From positions 248,001-312,000 of the forward strand of contig NZ_WHKF01000002.1 in the NCBI RefSeq assembly GCF_009295825.1: DNA of 64,000 bases, in the 5' to 3' direction. A program made the position numbers and the translations under genes. The first letter of the stretch is position 1. Every line of letters starts with the position of its first letter. Positions 35,248-44,431 of the stretch are shown in pieces. The stretch comes from Marinifilum sp. N1E240. Lineage in GTDB: Bacteria > Bacteroidota > Bacteroidia > Bacteroidales > Marinifilaceae. The notes beneath the pieces are model-generated. The model worked only from the letters and a program-made list of their open reading frames with translations. It did no database searches and was not told where the DNA came from.

Positions 35248-36438
35248 TCATGTTTTTTGAAGTTCCTTGGCTTTTGATAGAGAAATTCTTTTCCCATTAT
35301 AAAATGCCACAACAAAGCAATCTTTAATTTTCTTTCTTACTTGTTGTTGTAATTTTACAATCGTATTAAAATCTTTAGTCGATCCTACGGTGTATTTATA
35401 TATACCATCAATTTTTCTTTCTTTTATTCCATCTATATTTTTAAATACTCTGGATGTAACAGGAATTTTTTTTGTTGATGATTTTAATTGTACACAATAC
35501 TCCAAAATTTGCCCTTTCTTTGTTATTTCTTTTGATTCTGTTGAAATTGCCAAATTTGATTCGTCATTTTGGACTTCAACACTATCTTCAACAGCTAACA
35601 TCACCGAAGATTTTTCAATTTTGTTTTTGTACTCTCTAAAAGCTCTAAAAATAGCACTGGCAAGATAATCCTGACCTTTTTTAGTTTTGAGATATTTTTC
35701 TTCAGTAGGATTAGAAACAAAACCAACCTCAACCAATATAGAAGGCATGCTCACTTGCTTTAGTACCCAGAAACCTGCTTCTCTTACCCCTCTGGAATGT
35801 CTCCCGACTCTGGTTTTAAATTGGTGTTCGGTTAATTCTGCCAAACTAATGCTCTTATCACGATTAACACCTTGTATCATATTAAAGATGATATAGGATG
35901 CAGGATTTTTTGGATCAAACCCTTCATATTTTGTACTGTAATCTTCCTCATATTCAATTACAGCATTCTCCTTCATCGCAACCTCTAAATTTTCTTTCGT
36001 TTTATGAAGTCCTAAAGTATATGTTTCCGTACCTCTTATTCGAGAATTGTTATTTGCATTAGCATGAATGGATATAAATAAATCGGCTTTATTCTGATTT
36101 GCAATTTCAGATCGCCTATTTAAAGGAATAAATACATCTGTCTTTCGAGTGTATATTACCTTAACATTTGGGAAATATTTTTTAATATACCCTCCCAGTT
36201 TTAGTGAGATATTTAAAACAATATCTTTTTCACGACTAACTTTTCCAAGCGCACCAGGATCTTTACCTCCATGTCCAGCATCTATAACTACTGTTTTTAA
36301 TGTGTATGAATTTTCTTGAGCAATAGAATGTGCTCCTGATAATAAAAAAAATAGAATTAGACAGAAACCTGTTGATGTTCTATTGATTAGCGATCGTAAA
36401 ATTTTATTAGGAATAATGTTCATTAGAAAAATCTTCAT
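35248..36438 (-). CDS. N-acetylmuramoyl-L-alanine amidase (Amidase_3) with SPOR-like C-terminus
   Basis: The amidase_3 zinc enzyme cleaves the amide link between muramic acid and the peptide stem during cell separation. Catalytic positions are visible: AGHGGKDPGA (His56), EKD (Glu70), ISIHANAN (His125) and LVEVGFVSN (catalytic Glu). A signal anchor precedes the domain. The C-terminal ~80 residues (EYCVQLKSSTKKIPVTSRVF, YKYTVGSTKDFNTI) form the same SPOR-like domain as in the adjacent MCE protein. It lies 56 bp upstream of that gene on the same strand, so they probably form an operon. Confidence 0.95.
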   Translation of the reverse strand: MKIFLMNIIPNKILRSLINRTSTGFCLILFFLLSGAHSIAQENSYTLKTVVIDAGHGGKDPGALGKVSREKDIVLNISLKLGGYIKKYFPNVKVIYTRKTDVFIPLNRRSEIANQNKADLFISIHANANNNSRIRGTETYTLGLHKTKENLEVAMKENAVIEYEEDYSTKYEGFDPKNPASYIIFNMIQGVNRDKSISLAELTEHQFKTRVGRHSRGVREAGFWVLKQVSMPSILVEVGFVSNPTEEKYLKTKKGQDYLASAIFRAFREYKNKIEKSSVMLAVEDSVEVQNDESNLAISTESKEITKKGQILEYCVQLKSSTKKIPVTSRVFKNIDGIKERKIDGIYKYTVGSTKDFNTIVKLQQQVRKKIKDCFVVAFYNGKRISLSKAKELQKT

Positions 36439-36589
36439 AAAAGAACTTAAAAAATGTTTTGAAGTTCGTTTCGATTAGGGAATATAGTACTTTTATTTGT
36501 ATTTTTGGCGACTTAAGACTGAATTGCAATATATGTGCCGTATTCAGTTATATCATATCTTTTACAAAAATAACAGATAAAAATTGCAT

Positions 36590-39208
36590 TTGAAATTACT
36601 ACAAAAGGTTTTTATTTTTTTCGTTGGAGCAATTCTTCCATTGAACATATTTGCTGTTGAAAATAATATAAAGCGTTACGACCGAAAATTAATTACTGAA
36701 TTTGATTTTTCAGTGATTGATACCCTTAGTAAGGAAAAGTCTCTGCTGCAGGCAGATAGTTTAAAAATGGTCGGTTCTGACTCGCTTAGTAGCGATTCAA
36801 CAGCCAAAGAAAAACCATTGTTTGAAACCATGATAGAATACAATTGTGATGATACTATTGTGTTTTCCTTGACTAGGCAAAGTGTTTTTTTAACTAAGAA
36901 TGCGTTCGTAAAATACGGTGAGACTGAGTTGAAAGCATATTATATTGAGTTGGATTTGGAAAAAAAGGAAGCTTTCGCGTATGGTATACAGGATACAACC
37001 GGGAATTTTATTTTCACTCCAGAATTTAAGGATGGGTCGGAAGAATTTACTTGCAAAGAACTAAAATACAATTTTGATACTGGTAAAGGATTGGTAAATG
37101 AGGTGATAACAGAGCAGGAAGGTGGTTTTGTACATTCTGAAATTACAAAAAAAATTAACGATAAGGTTTTCTATTTACGAAATGGAAAATATACAACTTG
37201 TAATCACCCGAATCCTCATTTTTACGTTAAAATGACCAAGGCTAAAATGATAAAGGATGATAAAATTGTCTCAGGTCCTTTGCATTTGGTTCTTGAAGAT
37301 GTACCATTGCCTTTAGGATTGCCATTTGCAATGTTTCCTTTTAGTTCTTCTTACTCATCGGGATTAGTAATTCCTAGTTATGGTGAAGAGCAACAACGTG
37401 GATATAACTTACGTGGAGGTGGATATTACTGGGCAATTAATGATTACATGGATTTAAAGATTACTGGTGATATTTTTGCGAATGGATCGTGGGGTACCTA
37501 TGTTGAATCTAAATATAAAACTAGGTATAGATATAGTGGAACATTTGCTACTGAATATCACTTTAATAAATATGGAGATAAAGGGTTATCTGATTATTAT
37601 GAGACAACAGATTTTGCGATTAGATGGAATCACTCACAGGACGCTAAAGCAAATCCGTATCGTACATTTACAGCATCGGTTAATGTTTCTACAACAAATA
37701 ACGACAGAAACAACTCTACATCTATTAATGAGATTACGAACAATCAAAAGCAGTCGAGTATATCCTATAGTAAAAAATGGGCTGATAGTCCGTTTAGTTT
37801 AAATGCGAGTTTAAGGCATTCACAAAATAGTAGAGATACAACAATAGCTCTTACCTTGCCGAGTATGTCTTTAAGTATGACTCAGATTTATCCTTTTAGA
37901 GCAAAAGGTAAAAGTACAGACCTTCGTTGGTACGATAAAGTAGGGATTAGTTATTCTTCTAAATTAGAGAATACAATTAATACTAAGGAAAGTAAACTGA
38001 TGAGTTCGTCATTGCAAAAGGACTGGAAGAATGGTTATCAGCATAGTATACCAATTACAACAAACTTTAAATTGGCAAAGGATTTAACCTTATCGCCTAC
38101 CTTGAATTATCAAGGTGTTTTGTATTCAAGATCAATCCGAAAATCTTGGGATCCGGATGCTGATGGAGGAGATGGTGATGTCAAAATAGATACTATTCAG
38201 GGGTTTAGATATGCTCACAATTATTCAACCAGCGCATCCTTGTCCTTAAGTCCTAAGATTTATGGTATGTACACCTTTAAGGAAACGTCAAAAGTGGCAG
38301 CTATTCGTCATGTTATGACTCCAACTATTAGTGTTAGTTATACGCCTGAAATTGGTGTTCCACGCAGTAAGTATTACAGAACTTATTACGATGAAAATAA
38401 GAAGGAAGATGTTGAGTATTCAATTTTTGAAAAAGGAGTGTATCCAACTCCGACCGGTGCTCAAGAATCGGGAAGTATTAATCTGAGTTTGGACAATAAT
38501 ATTGAGGCAAAGGTTCGAACTGCTAATGATACCACTGGCGTTGAAGATATGAAAAAAGTGAAGATTCTGGAGAGTTTGAAATTTTCCACTTCATACAATA
38601 TGTTTGCAGATTCGTTGAATTGGTCTGATATACGAATGACAGGTAGGACGAAACTTTTTAATAAAAAGTTGGATTTAAATTTTAATTCAACTGTTAGTCC
38701 CTATAAATTGGGTGAAATCAACCAAAAGATTGATGAGTTTGGACCTCGATTAACAAATGCTTCCATTGATGTTGGATTTAGTTTATCTGCAAAAGATTTA
38801 AATCCGAATACGAAAGGTGGAGAAGGTGATGATAAGCAAGCTGAAGTGTGGAGAGATCCAAGATATGTTGATTTTGATATTCCTTGGTCGTTTTCAGTAG
38901 ATTACGGATGGACTTATTCGAAGCCATCGAATCGTAAAAATATTACCCAGAACTTGGGCTTAACAGGTCAGATTACCTTAACTCCTAAGTGGGCAGTTAG
39001 TTTTTCTACTGGTTATGATTTTACAGATAAAGAGGTTACATCTACTCAATTTACAATTAATAGAAACTTGCACTGCTGGAAAATGTCGTTCAATGCAATT
39101 CCATTCGGAACCTATCAGTCATATAATTTCATGATTAATGTAGATTCTAGTATTCTTCAGGATTTAAAATATGAGAAGAAACAATCTTGGCAGGATGTTC
39201 AGTTTTAA
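36590..39208 (+). CDS. LptD-like outer-membrane protein
   Basis: The protein has an N-terminal hydrophobic signal (KLLQKVFIFFVGAILPLNIFA), then an OstA/LptA-like beta-jellyroll section (YGETELKAYYIELDLEKKEA, FTCKELKYNFDTGKGL, VFYLRNGKYTTCNHPNPHFY) and about 600 residues of alternating beta strands typical of a large outer-membrane barrel. This is the layout of the Bacteroidota LptD homologues that insert LPS into the outer leaflet. The start codon appears to be TTG (36590, or 36584), since no ATG is present; TATTTTTG at 36500-36507 could be the -7 box. It is divergent from the amidase. Confidence 0.85.
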   Translation: MKLLQKVFIFFVGAILPLNIFAVENNIKRYDRKLITEFDFSVIDTLSKEKSLLQADSLKMVGSDSLSSDSTAKEKPLFETMIEYNCDDTIVFSLTRQSVFLTKNAFVKYGETELKAYYIELDLEKKEAFAYGIQDTTGNFIFTPEFKDGSEEFTCKELKYNFDTGKGLVNEVITEQEGGFVHSEITKKINDKVFYLRNGKYTTCNHPNPHFYVKMTKAKMIKDDKIVSGPLHLVLEDVPLPLGLPFAMFPFSSSYSSGLVIPSYGEEQQRGYNLRGGGYYWAINDYMDLKITGDIFANGSWGTYVESKYKTRYRYSGTFATEYHFNKYGDKGLSDYYETTDFAIRWNHSQDAKANPYRTFTASVNVSTTNNDRNNSTSINEITNNQKQSSISYSKKWADSPFSLNASLRHSQNSRDTTIALTLPSMSLSMTQIYPFRAKGKSTDLRWYDKVGISYSSKLENTINTKESKLMSSSLQKDWKNGYQHSIPITTNFKLAKDLTLSPTLNYQGVLYSRSIRKSWDPDADGGDGDVKIDTIQGFRYAHNYSTSASLSLSPKIYGMYTFKETSKVAAIRHVMTPTISVSYTPEIGVPRSKYYRTYYDENKKEDVEYSIFEKGVYPTPTGAQESGSINLSLDNNIEAKVRTANDTTGVEDMKKVKILESLKFSTSYNMFADSLNWSDIRMTGRTKLFNKKLDLNFNSTVSPYKLGEINQKIDEFGPRLTNASIDVGFSLSAKDLNPNTKGGEGDDKQAEVWRDPRYVDFDIPWSFSVDYGWTYSKPSNRKNITQNLGLTGQITLTPKWAVSFSTGYDFTDKEVTSTQFTINRNLHCWKMSFNAIPFGTYQSYNFMINVDSSILQDLKYEKKQSWQDVQF

Positions 39209-39249
39209 ATATAAGTACCTAACATGTTAGGTTTCAATTAAGATATACA

Positions 39250-39278
39250 AGGCGCAATTATTTGCGTCTTTTTTTTAT
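39250..39278 (+). terminator. Intrinsic terminator after the LptD-like gene
   Basis: A GCGCAA/TTGCGT stem (one G-U pair) is followed by eight T. Confidence 0.8.
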
Positions 39279-39287
39279 GCTTATCAA

Positions 39288-39854
39288 TTAAGATAGAATC
39301 CAGTTTTGTATTATTTTTTTTCCGTTTTCGGTCATAATGGATTCCGGATGGAATTGGACTCCGCACAAATTCAATTCTTTGTGTCTAATGGCCATAATGC
39401 AATTACTTTCATCTGTAGCGGTTATCTTAAGACACTTAGGGAAGTTATTTCTGGAAACTGCCCATGAATGATACCTTCCAGATTTAAAGCTATTGGGAAC
39501 CTCAGAGAATAGAATTTCATTTTTATCTGTCACAATTGTTTCTTTGGGAATTCCATGAATAATTTCTTTCAGATTTAGAAGACTGCCTCCATAGTATTCT
39601 GCAATGAATTGCATGCCAAGGCAAACTCCCAGGATTGCTTTTTCTTTCGAATAGCGTTCTATTATTTCAGCCATAACTTTTACTTCGGAAGGTAGACCAG
39701 GACCTGGAGAAAAGATAATCTTATCACTATGCTCAATTTGTTGCCAATCAAGCTTATCATTTCGCATGGTGATGACTTCATCGCAAAATTGTTCAACAAT
39801 GTGCACCAAATTGTAGGTGAAAGAGTCGTAATTATCTATAATTGCTATTCTCAT
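39288..39854 (-). CDS. pabA: Glutamine amidotransferase of anthranilate/aminodeoxychorismate synthase (TrpG/PabA type)
   Basis: This class I amidotransferase supplies ammonia to chorismate-using synthases. The 188-residue protein has the nucleophile motif GVCLGMQFIAEYYGG (Cys78), the oxyanion region FSPGPGLPSEV and the C-terminal catalytic VQFHPESIMTENG (His and Glu). There is no TrpE or PabB gene next to it, so whether it serves folate (PabA) or tryptophan (TrpG) synthesis cannot be told. PabA is the more common annotation for a lone gene. Confidence 0.9.
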   Translation of the reverse strand: MRIAIIDNYDSFTYNLVHIVEQFCDEVITMRNDKLDWQQIEHSDKIIFSPGPGLPSEVKVMAEIIERYSKEKAILGVCLGMQFIAEYYGGSLLNLKEIIHGIPKETIVTDKNEILFSEVPNSFKSGRYHSWAVSRNNFPKCLKITATDESNCIMAIRHKELNLCGVQFHPESIMTENGKKIIQNWILS

Positions 39855-39925
39855 TAAAGCTTTTTTATTTTAACTTTGGTGACGCAAAATAAATCAAATT
39901 TTACGAATACTAATTATTAACTGAA

Positions 39926-40303
39926 ATGAAAAAGTGTATTAACTCAGAAAAAGCACCTAAGGCTATCGGACCCTATAGCCAGGCAGTAGAAGCAAATGGA
40001 ACTTTGTACATCTCAGGACAGCTTCCTGTTGATGTTACAACTGGAAAATTTGTTGAAGGTGGTGTAAAGGAACAAACCGAGCAAGTAATGAAAAATATTG
40101 GCTATATTCTTGAACAAGCTGGTTATTCATTTAAGGATGTTGTAAAATCGACTTGTTTGTTAAGTGATATTTCAGGATTTGCTGAAATGAATGCTGTGTA
40201 CGGTGAATATTACAAAGAAGAGTGTCCAGCTCGTGCAGCTTTTGCTGTTAAAGACTTGCCTCTTGGTGCATTGGTAGAAATTGAAACTATTGCTGTAAAA
40301 TAG
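39926..40303 (+). CDS. ridA: RidA-family enamine/imine deaminase
   Basis: RidA hydrolyses reactive 2-aminoacrylate-type enamines. The 125-residue protein matches the family over its whole length: KAPKAIGPYSQAVEANGTLY, ISGQLPVDVTTG, VKSTCLLSDISGFAEMNAVY and the C-terminal CPARAAFAVKDLPLGALVEI with the catalytic Arg (PARAAF) and the Glu of VEIE. The gene is a single unit with a hairpin behind it. Confidence 0.96.
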   Translation: MKKCINSEKAPKAIGPYSQAVEANGTLYISGQLPVDVTTGKFVEGGVKEQTEQVMKNIGYILEQAGYSFKDVVKSTCLLSDISGFAEMNAVYGEYYKEECPARAAFAVKDLPLGALVEIETIAVK

Positions 40304-40322
40304 TACAGTATTTTAGATAGAA

Positions 40323-40357
40323 ACAAAGACCACTAATCTATGATTGGTGGTCTTTGT
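40323..40357. terminator. Hairpin between convergent ridA and the EEP gene
   Basis: A long stem (ACAAAGACCAC ... GTGGTCTTTGT with one internal mismatch) lies between the two stops; no strong T-run, so termination is likely but not certain. Confidence 0.7.
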
Positions 40358-40360
40358 GTA

Positions 40361-41317
40361 TTATTCACCTACGATTCCAACATAAACTGGTAAATGATCA
40401 GATGATCCTCCTCTATAGGTGTGATAAGAATAAGTTCGGCTTGGTTTATATATGCCAGTTTGCTGATCGAAATAGAGTAATTTTTTATCACCATGAATGG
40501 TTAGCCGTGGTGCTTTTATCTTAATTCCTTTGCCAAACATCATTCCTTTGCTGATTATAATTTGATCAAACATTAGCCAATGTTTTTTAGCAAACAAACT
40601 TCCCACTTTGTTCTGATAGGGAATGGCTGCTAAATTGTAAAACTCAGTCTCCTTTATGTTTTTGTGAGCTTTGGTATGTAAATGTTTTGTGATAGATTTA
40701 CTGATGGGTAGATCATTAAAGTCACCCATCATCAAAATTTTAGCTTCTGCATCTGCATTAAGAATAGTTGAGGCTTTCTTGTATAGGCAATTGGCTGCTA
40801 CAATACGTTTAGGTTCCGATGCTAGTATTCCTTCTGCTCTCGATGGCCAATGATTTACAAATAAATGCACGACACTGCCTGCTAGTTTCCCTTTTACGTA
40901 AAGAATATCTCTTGTAACAAAACGAGAATTCCCATTCATGCGAACTGGTATTCTTTCATGATGAATCACCTCAAATTCAGTTTTGTTATAGAGTAGGGCA
41001 ACGTCGATTCCTCTTCGATCCGGACTATCGTAATGAATAAAATCATATTCCCCTTTAAAGGCAGGTTGATATATTAAATCCCTTAAGACAGTTTTATTCT
41101 CAATTTCAGCAACTCCAATTGCAATAGGTAATTTTCCTGGTTGAATGGATTCTATTGCAGCTGTTATTCTCTCTACCTTATTCAGGTAGCGATTCTCAGT
41201 CCAATGATTCGATCCATTTGGTAAAAAATCATTGTCGTTCTTTTTGGGATCATCAGTAGTATCGAAGAAGTTTTCGAGGTTGTAAAAAGCAATTATATGT
41301 ATGTTGGTGTTAGACAT
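40361..41317 (-). CDS. Endonuclease/exonuclease/phosphatase-family protein
   Basis: The 318-residue protein is an EEP (DNase I-like) metal hydrolase: FYNLENFFDTTDD at the N-terminus, GVAEIENKTVLRDL (metal-binding Glu), FVNHWPSRA, MMGDFNDLPIS (Asp/Asn catalytic pair) and the C-terminal SDHLPVYV (catalytic His). No signal peptide is visible, so it is cytoplasmic unless exported otherwise. The substrate could be DNA or a phosphoester; it is not a close match to ExoIII. It is 14 bp downstream of the FtsX-type permease gene. Confidence 0.9.
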   Translation of the reverse strand: MSNTNIHIIAFYNLENFFDTTDDPKKNDNDFLPNGSNHWTENRYLNKVERITAAIESIQPGKLPIAIGVAEIENKTVLRDLIYQPAFKGEYDFIHYDSPDRRGIDVALLYNKTEFEVIHHERIPVRMNGNSRFVTRDILYVKGKLAGSVVHLFVNHWPSRAEGILASEPKRIVAANCLYKKASTILNADAEAKILMMGDFNDLPISKSITKHLHTKAHKNIKETEFYNLAAIPYQNKVGSLFAKKHWLMFDQIIISKGMMFGKGIKIKAPRLTIHGDKKLLYFDQQTGIYKPSRTYSYHTYRGGSSDHLPVYVGIVGE

Positions 41318-41330
41318 AAGTGTTAATTGA

Positions 41331-43700
41331 TTATTCGTACTTCAATGATTTAACAGGATTTAATCTTGCTGCTTTATATGAGTGAAAGAAAATTGTTGTA
41401 ATTACAACGATATTCGCAATAAGAAATGTTAATGCAAAGAACCACCACTCAATTTCTTTTTTTTCAGCATAATTGCTTAGCCATTTATTCATTACGTAAA
41501 TTGTTAGTGGTATAGATATAATTGATGCAATGAAAACATGAATAACATTAATTCTAATAAATGAAAGTACGATACCTCTTTCAGAGCAACCTAGTATTTT
41601 TTTTATTCCTATTTCTTTGGTTTTACCACGTATTAAAAATAAGGTTAAACCAAATAGACCTAATGAAGATATTAGCATTGTGAATAATGCAATTATACTT
41701 ACAATGGTAAAGTTATTTTTTTCATCAGAATAGAGATCTGTAATTACGTCTTCAATCATCACAGAATTGAATTCTTGATTGGTTTCAAGTTTGTTCCAAG
41801 ATTCCTTTAAAGCTACTAAAAGATCATCTAATGATCCTTCTTTGTATTTTATCACCACTTGTTTTAAATATTTGTCTGATATAAATATTAGCAAAGGAGG
41901 AATTTCCGATCGAAAAGAATTTGGATAAAAATCCTTAACAACACCTACCACATGATGGTTTCCTAATTTACAACCAATAGGTTCATCAATTCCTAAAGCT
42001 TTTACTGCAGTTTCGTTAATTATACATGATTTTTTTCTATCGCTCCCAAATTCGGCTGAGAGGTATCTACCTTTATGGAGCTTAATACCCATTGTCTCTA
42101 AAAACTGAAAGTCAATTGCCATAGCTTCAACAATTACGTTATCCTCTTTGTTTTTTTGATGCGTAGTTGAAAAACTCATCGTGCCATGCATAGGAAGTCC
42201 TTCTTTTGCACCACTTGCACTAATTACATTAGAATTGGCTCTAACTTCATTTAAAAATGGCGCATAGTGTTTGAGATCATTGAAATTTACTAGCAGTATA
42301 TTTTTGTTTGTGAATCCCGGGTTTTTCTTTAAAGCATAATGATATTGGGTTTGTATGACAAGAGCACTTGTAACGAAAAAACAAAATATTACCAATTGAA
42401 ATATAATTAATGAGGTTCTAAAATAATTCTTGCTTTTTGATTTAAAATTTCCTGATTTTAAGACTTTAATTACATTCATTCTTGAAAGACCTACAGAAGT
42501 ATAAAGACCGGAAATCAATCCAATTAAAATGGTAAGAAGAAGATAGATGAAAATGTAATAAATGATATTTTCATTAATGATGGGTAGTTGAGTTTGAAAT
42601 AATTTTTCGGCTTGAGAAATACTTAGTGTCATAAGTAATACTGCAATTGGTAATACTATAATAGATAGAAAAACAGCTTCTAAAAGAAATTGAAATTTAA
42701 CCTGTTTGTTTTCGGCACCAAATGTCTTCCTGATTCCGATCTCCTTTGATCTGCCCGATGAAACTGAGGTTGACAATATGATGTAATTAATAACAGCAAC
42801 CAAAATGATTAACATTGCTATCGCTATAAAAATCTTTATTGTTTTCCAATTGCCAGTAATGCCAGATTTATTTACCACAATAGAACTAAGGTAAATATCC
42901 GATAGGTTTTGCAAATGAAAAGAGATAGGAGCGTCTTCTGCAATGTATTTGTTTCTGATATTTTTCAACTGGGAGTTAAATTGCTCTACCTTACTACCTG
43001 CAGATAATTTAATCCAGGTCATCCAAGCTCTTTGATACCAATCAGTATCTGCATTGTCTGATCTATATATTGCATTAATAAAGGGAAGAGTATGAATGCC
43101 ATTAATTAAGCAATCAGCATTAAAAGTTGAATTTTTAGGGAGGTCTTTATATACTGCAACTACATTAAAGAACTTTTCCGCTTTACCGATGGTGATGATT
43201 ATTTGTTCACCTATTATATCGGTACGAGAAAATATCTTTTTAGCTAAAAATTCGGAAAGGCAAATTGCTTGATTGTCTTCAAGTAATTTGCCATTATTAT
43301 TACCTTTAATAAGGGGCAGAGTAAATATATCAAATACTTCAGAGCTAGTCCCAATAGGATTTTCTACACTAACGAAATCATCTTTAAGCTTAATTTTAAA
43401 ATTACGTAGTTTTCGAGTGTTAATTGAATTTTCAACTTGTGGAATATCTTCTTTGAGTACTGATGCCATCACAAAAGGTGTTTTAGCTTCATACATTTTA
43501 AAATCATTCAGGTAGCTGTTTACTCTGTAAACCTTGTCTTTGTGTTGGTGGCAATTGTTATAGCTTAGTTCGTTTACAACAAACAAAATAATAATAAAAG
43601 AAACTGCCAATGCAATTGATAGTCCTAGTATATTAATGGTTGTGTAAATGAAATTTTGTTTAAGATTTCGCAGGGCTGATTTAAAATAGTTTTTGAACAT
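41331..43700 (-). CDS. MacB/FtsX-type ABC permease (tandem, 8 transmembrane helices)
   Basis: The protein of 789 residues has two copies of the FtsX/MacB_PCD layout: a first TM (NFIYTTINILGLSIALAVSFII), a large periplasmic domain, three TM helices (around 290-410), then a second copy with TM 430-455, periplasmic domain and three final TM helices, ending PVKSLKYE. The EIGIRKTFGAENKQV and EIGIKKILGCSERGI segments are the coupling-helix type motif. Such permeases export lipids, peptides or signals together with a MacB-like ATPase, which is not in the window. This suggests a free-standing permease as is common in Bacteroidota. Confidence 0.92.
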   Translation of the reverse strand: MFKNYFKSALRNLKQNFIYTTINILGLSIALAVSFIIILFVVNELSYNNCHQHKDKVYRVNSYLNDFKMYEAKTPFVMASVLKEDIPQVENSINTRKLRNFKIKLKDDFVSVENPIGTSSEVFDIFTLPLIKGNNNGKLLEDNQAICLSEFLAKKIFSRTDIIGEQIIITIGKAEKFFNVVAVYKDLPKNSTFNADCLINGIHTLPFINAIYRSDNADTDWYQRAWMTWIKLSAGSKVEQFNSQLKNIRNKYIAEDAPISFHLQNLSDIYLSSIVVNKSGITGNWKTIKIFIAIAMLIILVAVINYIILSTSVSSGRSKEIGIRKTFGAENKQVKFQFLLEAVFLSIIVLPIAVLLMTLSISQAEKLFQTQLPIINENIIYYIFIYLLLTILIGLISGLYTSVGLSRMNVIKVLKSGNFKSKSKNYFRTSLIIFQLVIFCFFVTSALVIQTQYHYALKKNPGFTNKNILLVNFNDLKHYAPFLNEVRANSNVISASGAKEGLPMHGTMSFSTTHQKNKEDNVIVEAMAIDFQFLETMGIKLHKGRYLSAEFGSDRKKSCIINETAVKALGIDEPIGCKLGNHHVVGVVKDFYPNSFRSEIPPLLIFISDKYLKQVVIKYKEGSLDDLLVALKESWNKLETNQEFNSVMIEDVITDLYSDEKNNFTIVSIIALFTMLISSLGLFGLTLFLIRGKTKEIGIKKILGCSERGIVLSFIRINVIHVFIASIISIPLTIYVMNKWLSNYAEKKEIEWWFFALTFLIANIVVITTIFFHSYKAARLNPVKSLKYE

Positions 43701-44301
43701 TAATTTTGGGTTTGAATAGGAATTGGAAGAAACTTAATTTATTGTGATGATTTAGTTGAATGATATGTTAATGTATGAATTGCATTGTTATAATATACAA
43801 TCCTGACGCTAAATATATAAAATTATGATTGAATACTAAAAGTTTAGTTGATAAATGAAGAAGATTAATCTATTTACAAGTTTTGATCCGTACTATAAAG
43901 TTGATTATCGGTAAAAAAATCAAATGTGTTATTTATATTAATCGTTTTAATAACACAATAAATTGTAGGTTAATTAATATTAGACGGAATTTTTGATAGT
44001 AATATGTGATATTTATCATTTTTATTATTGAAAATAAATTGTAATTAAAGGGTCAGTAAAATTTGAGGGTTATAATTATTGGATAGTGTAAGTTGCACTA
44101 TAATAGGTGAGAATGCCATTGTAAAAAAGAATGTTAAATTATTATGAGATAATCATAAATTATTGTAGATTTATTTTTAATTACTATAAAAAAAATTCTG
44201 CAAGAGTGTTTGTTTTGTATTTTAATCACTCTTAAGCCTGATTAAATTCATATAAAGAAGCTCTGAGGATTATTCTTTCATGGTTGATTGAGTAATACTC
44301 T

Positions 44302-44339
44302 AAACCCCGAATTCGTAAAGTTCGGGGTTTATAATTTTT
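44302..44339 (+). terminator. Orphan intrinsic terminator in an intergenic gap
   Basis: A perfect 10-bp stem (AAACCCCGAA/TTCGGGGTTT) is followed by ATAATTTTTA. No gene on the plus strand ends nearby; the nearest upstream plus-strand gene is ridA. Confidence 0.6.
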
Positions 44340-44378
44340 AATATTGTAGAAGTTAATACCTGAAAATTGTTCAAAAGA

Positions 44379-44410
44379 AACTCCCCAAACCTTGCAAGGT
44401 TTGAGGAGTT
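44379..44410 (-). terminator. Hairpin downstream of the DUF1579-like gene
   Basis: The stem AACTCC-C-CAAACCTT/AAGGTTTG-A-GGAGTT has one internal mismatch; the minus-strand flank is only moderately T-rich. Confidence 0.7.
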
Positions 44411-44431
44411 AATTTAAATGATTCAATGGAA

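Larger units (their letters stand above)
43701..44431. other. Long AT-rich intergenic gap with two hairpins
   Basis: About 730 bp between two minus-strand genes. Near its left side it should hold the permease promoter. It contains a strong orphan hairpin (44302-44330) and the terminator of the downstream gene (44379-44410). No gene is found; a small RNA ending at the orphan hairpin is possible. Confidence 0.5.
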
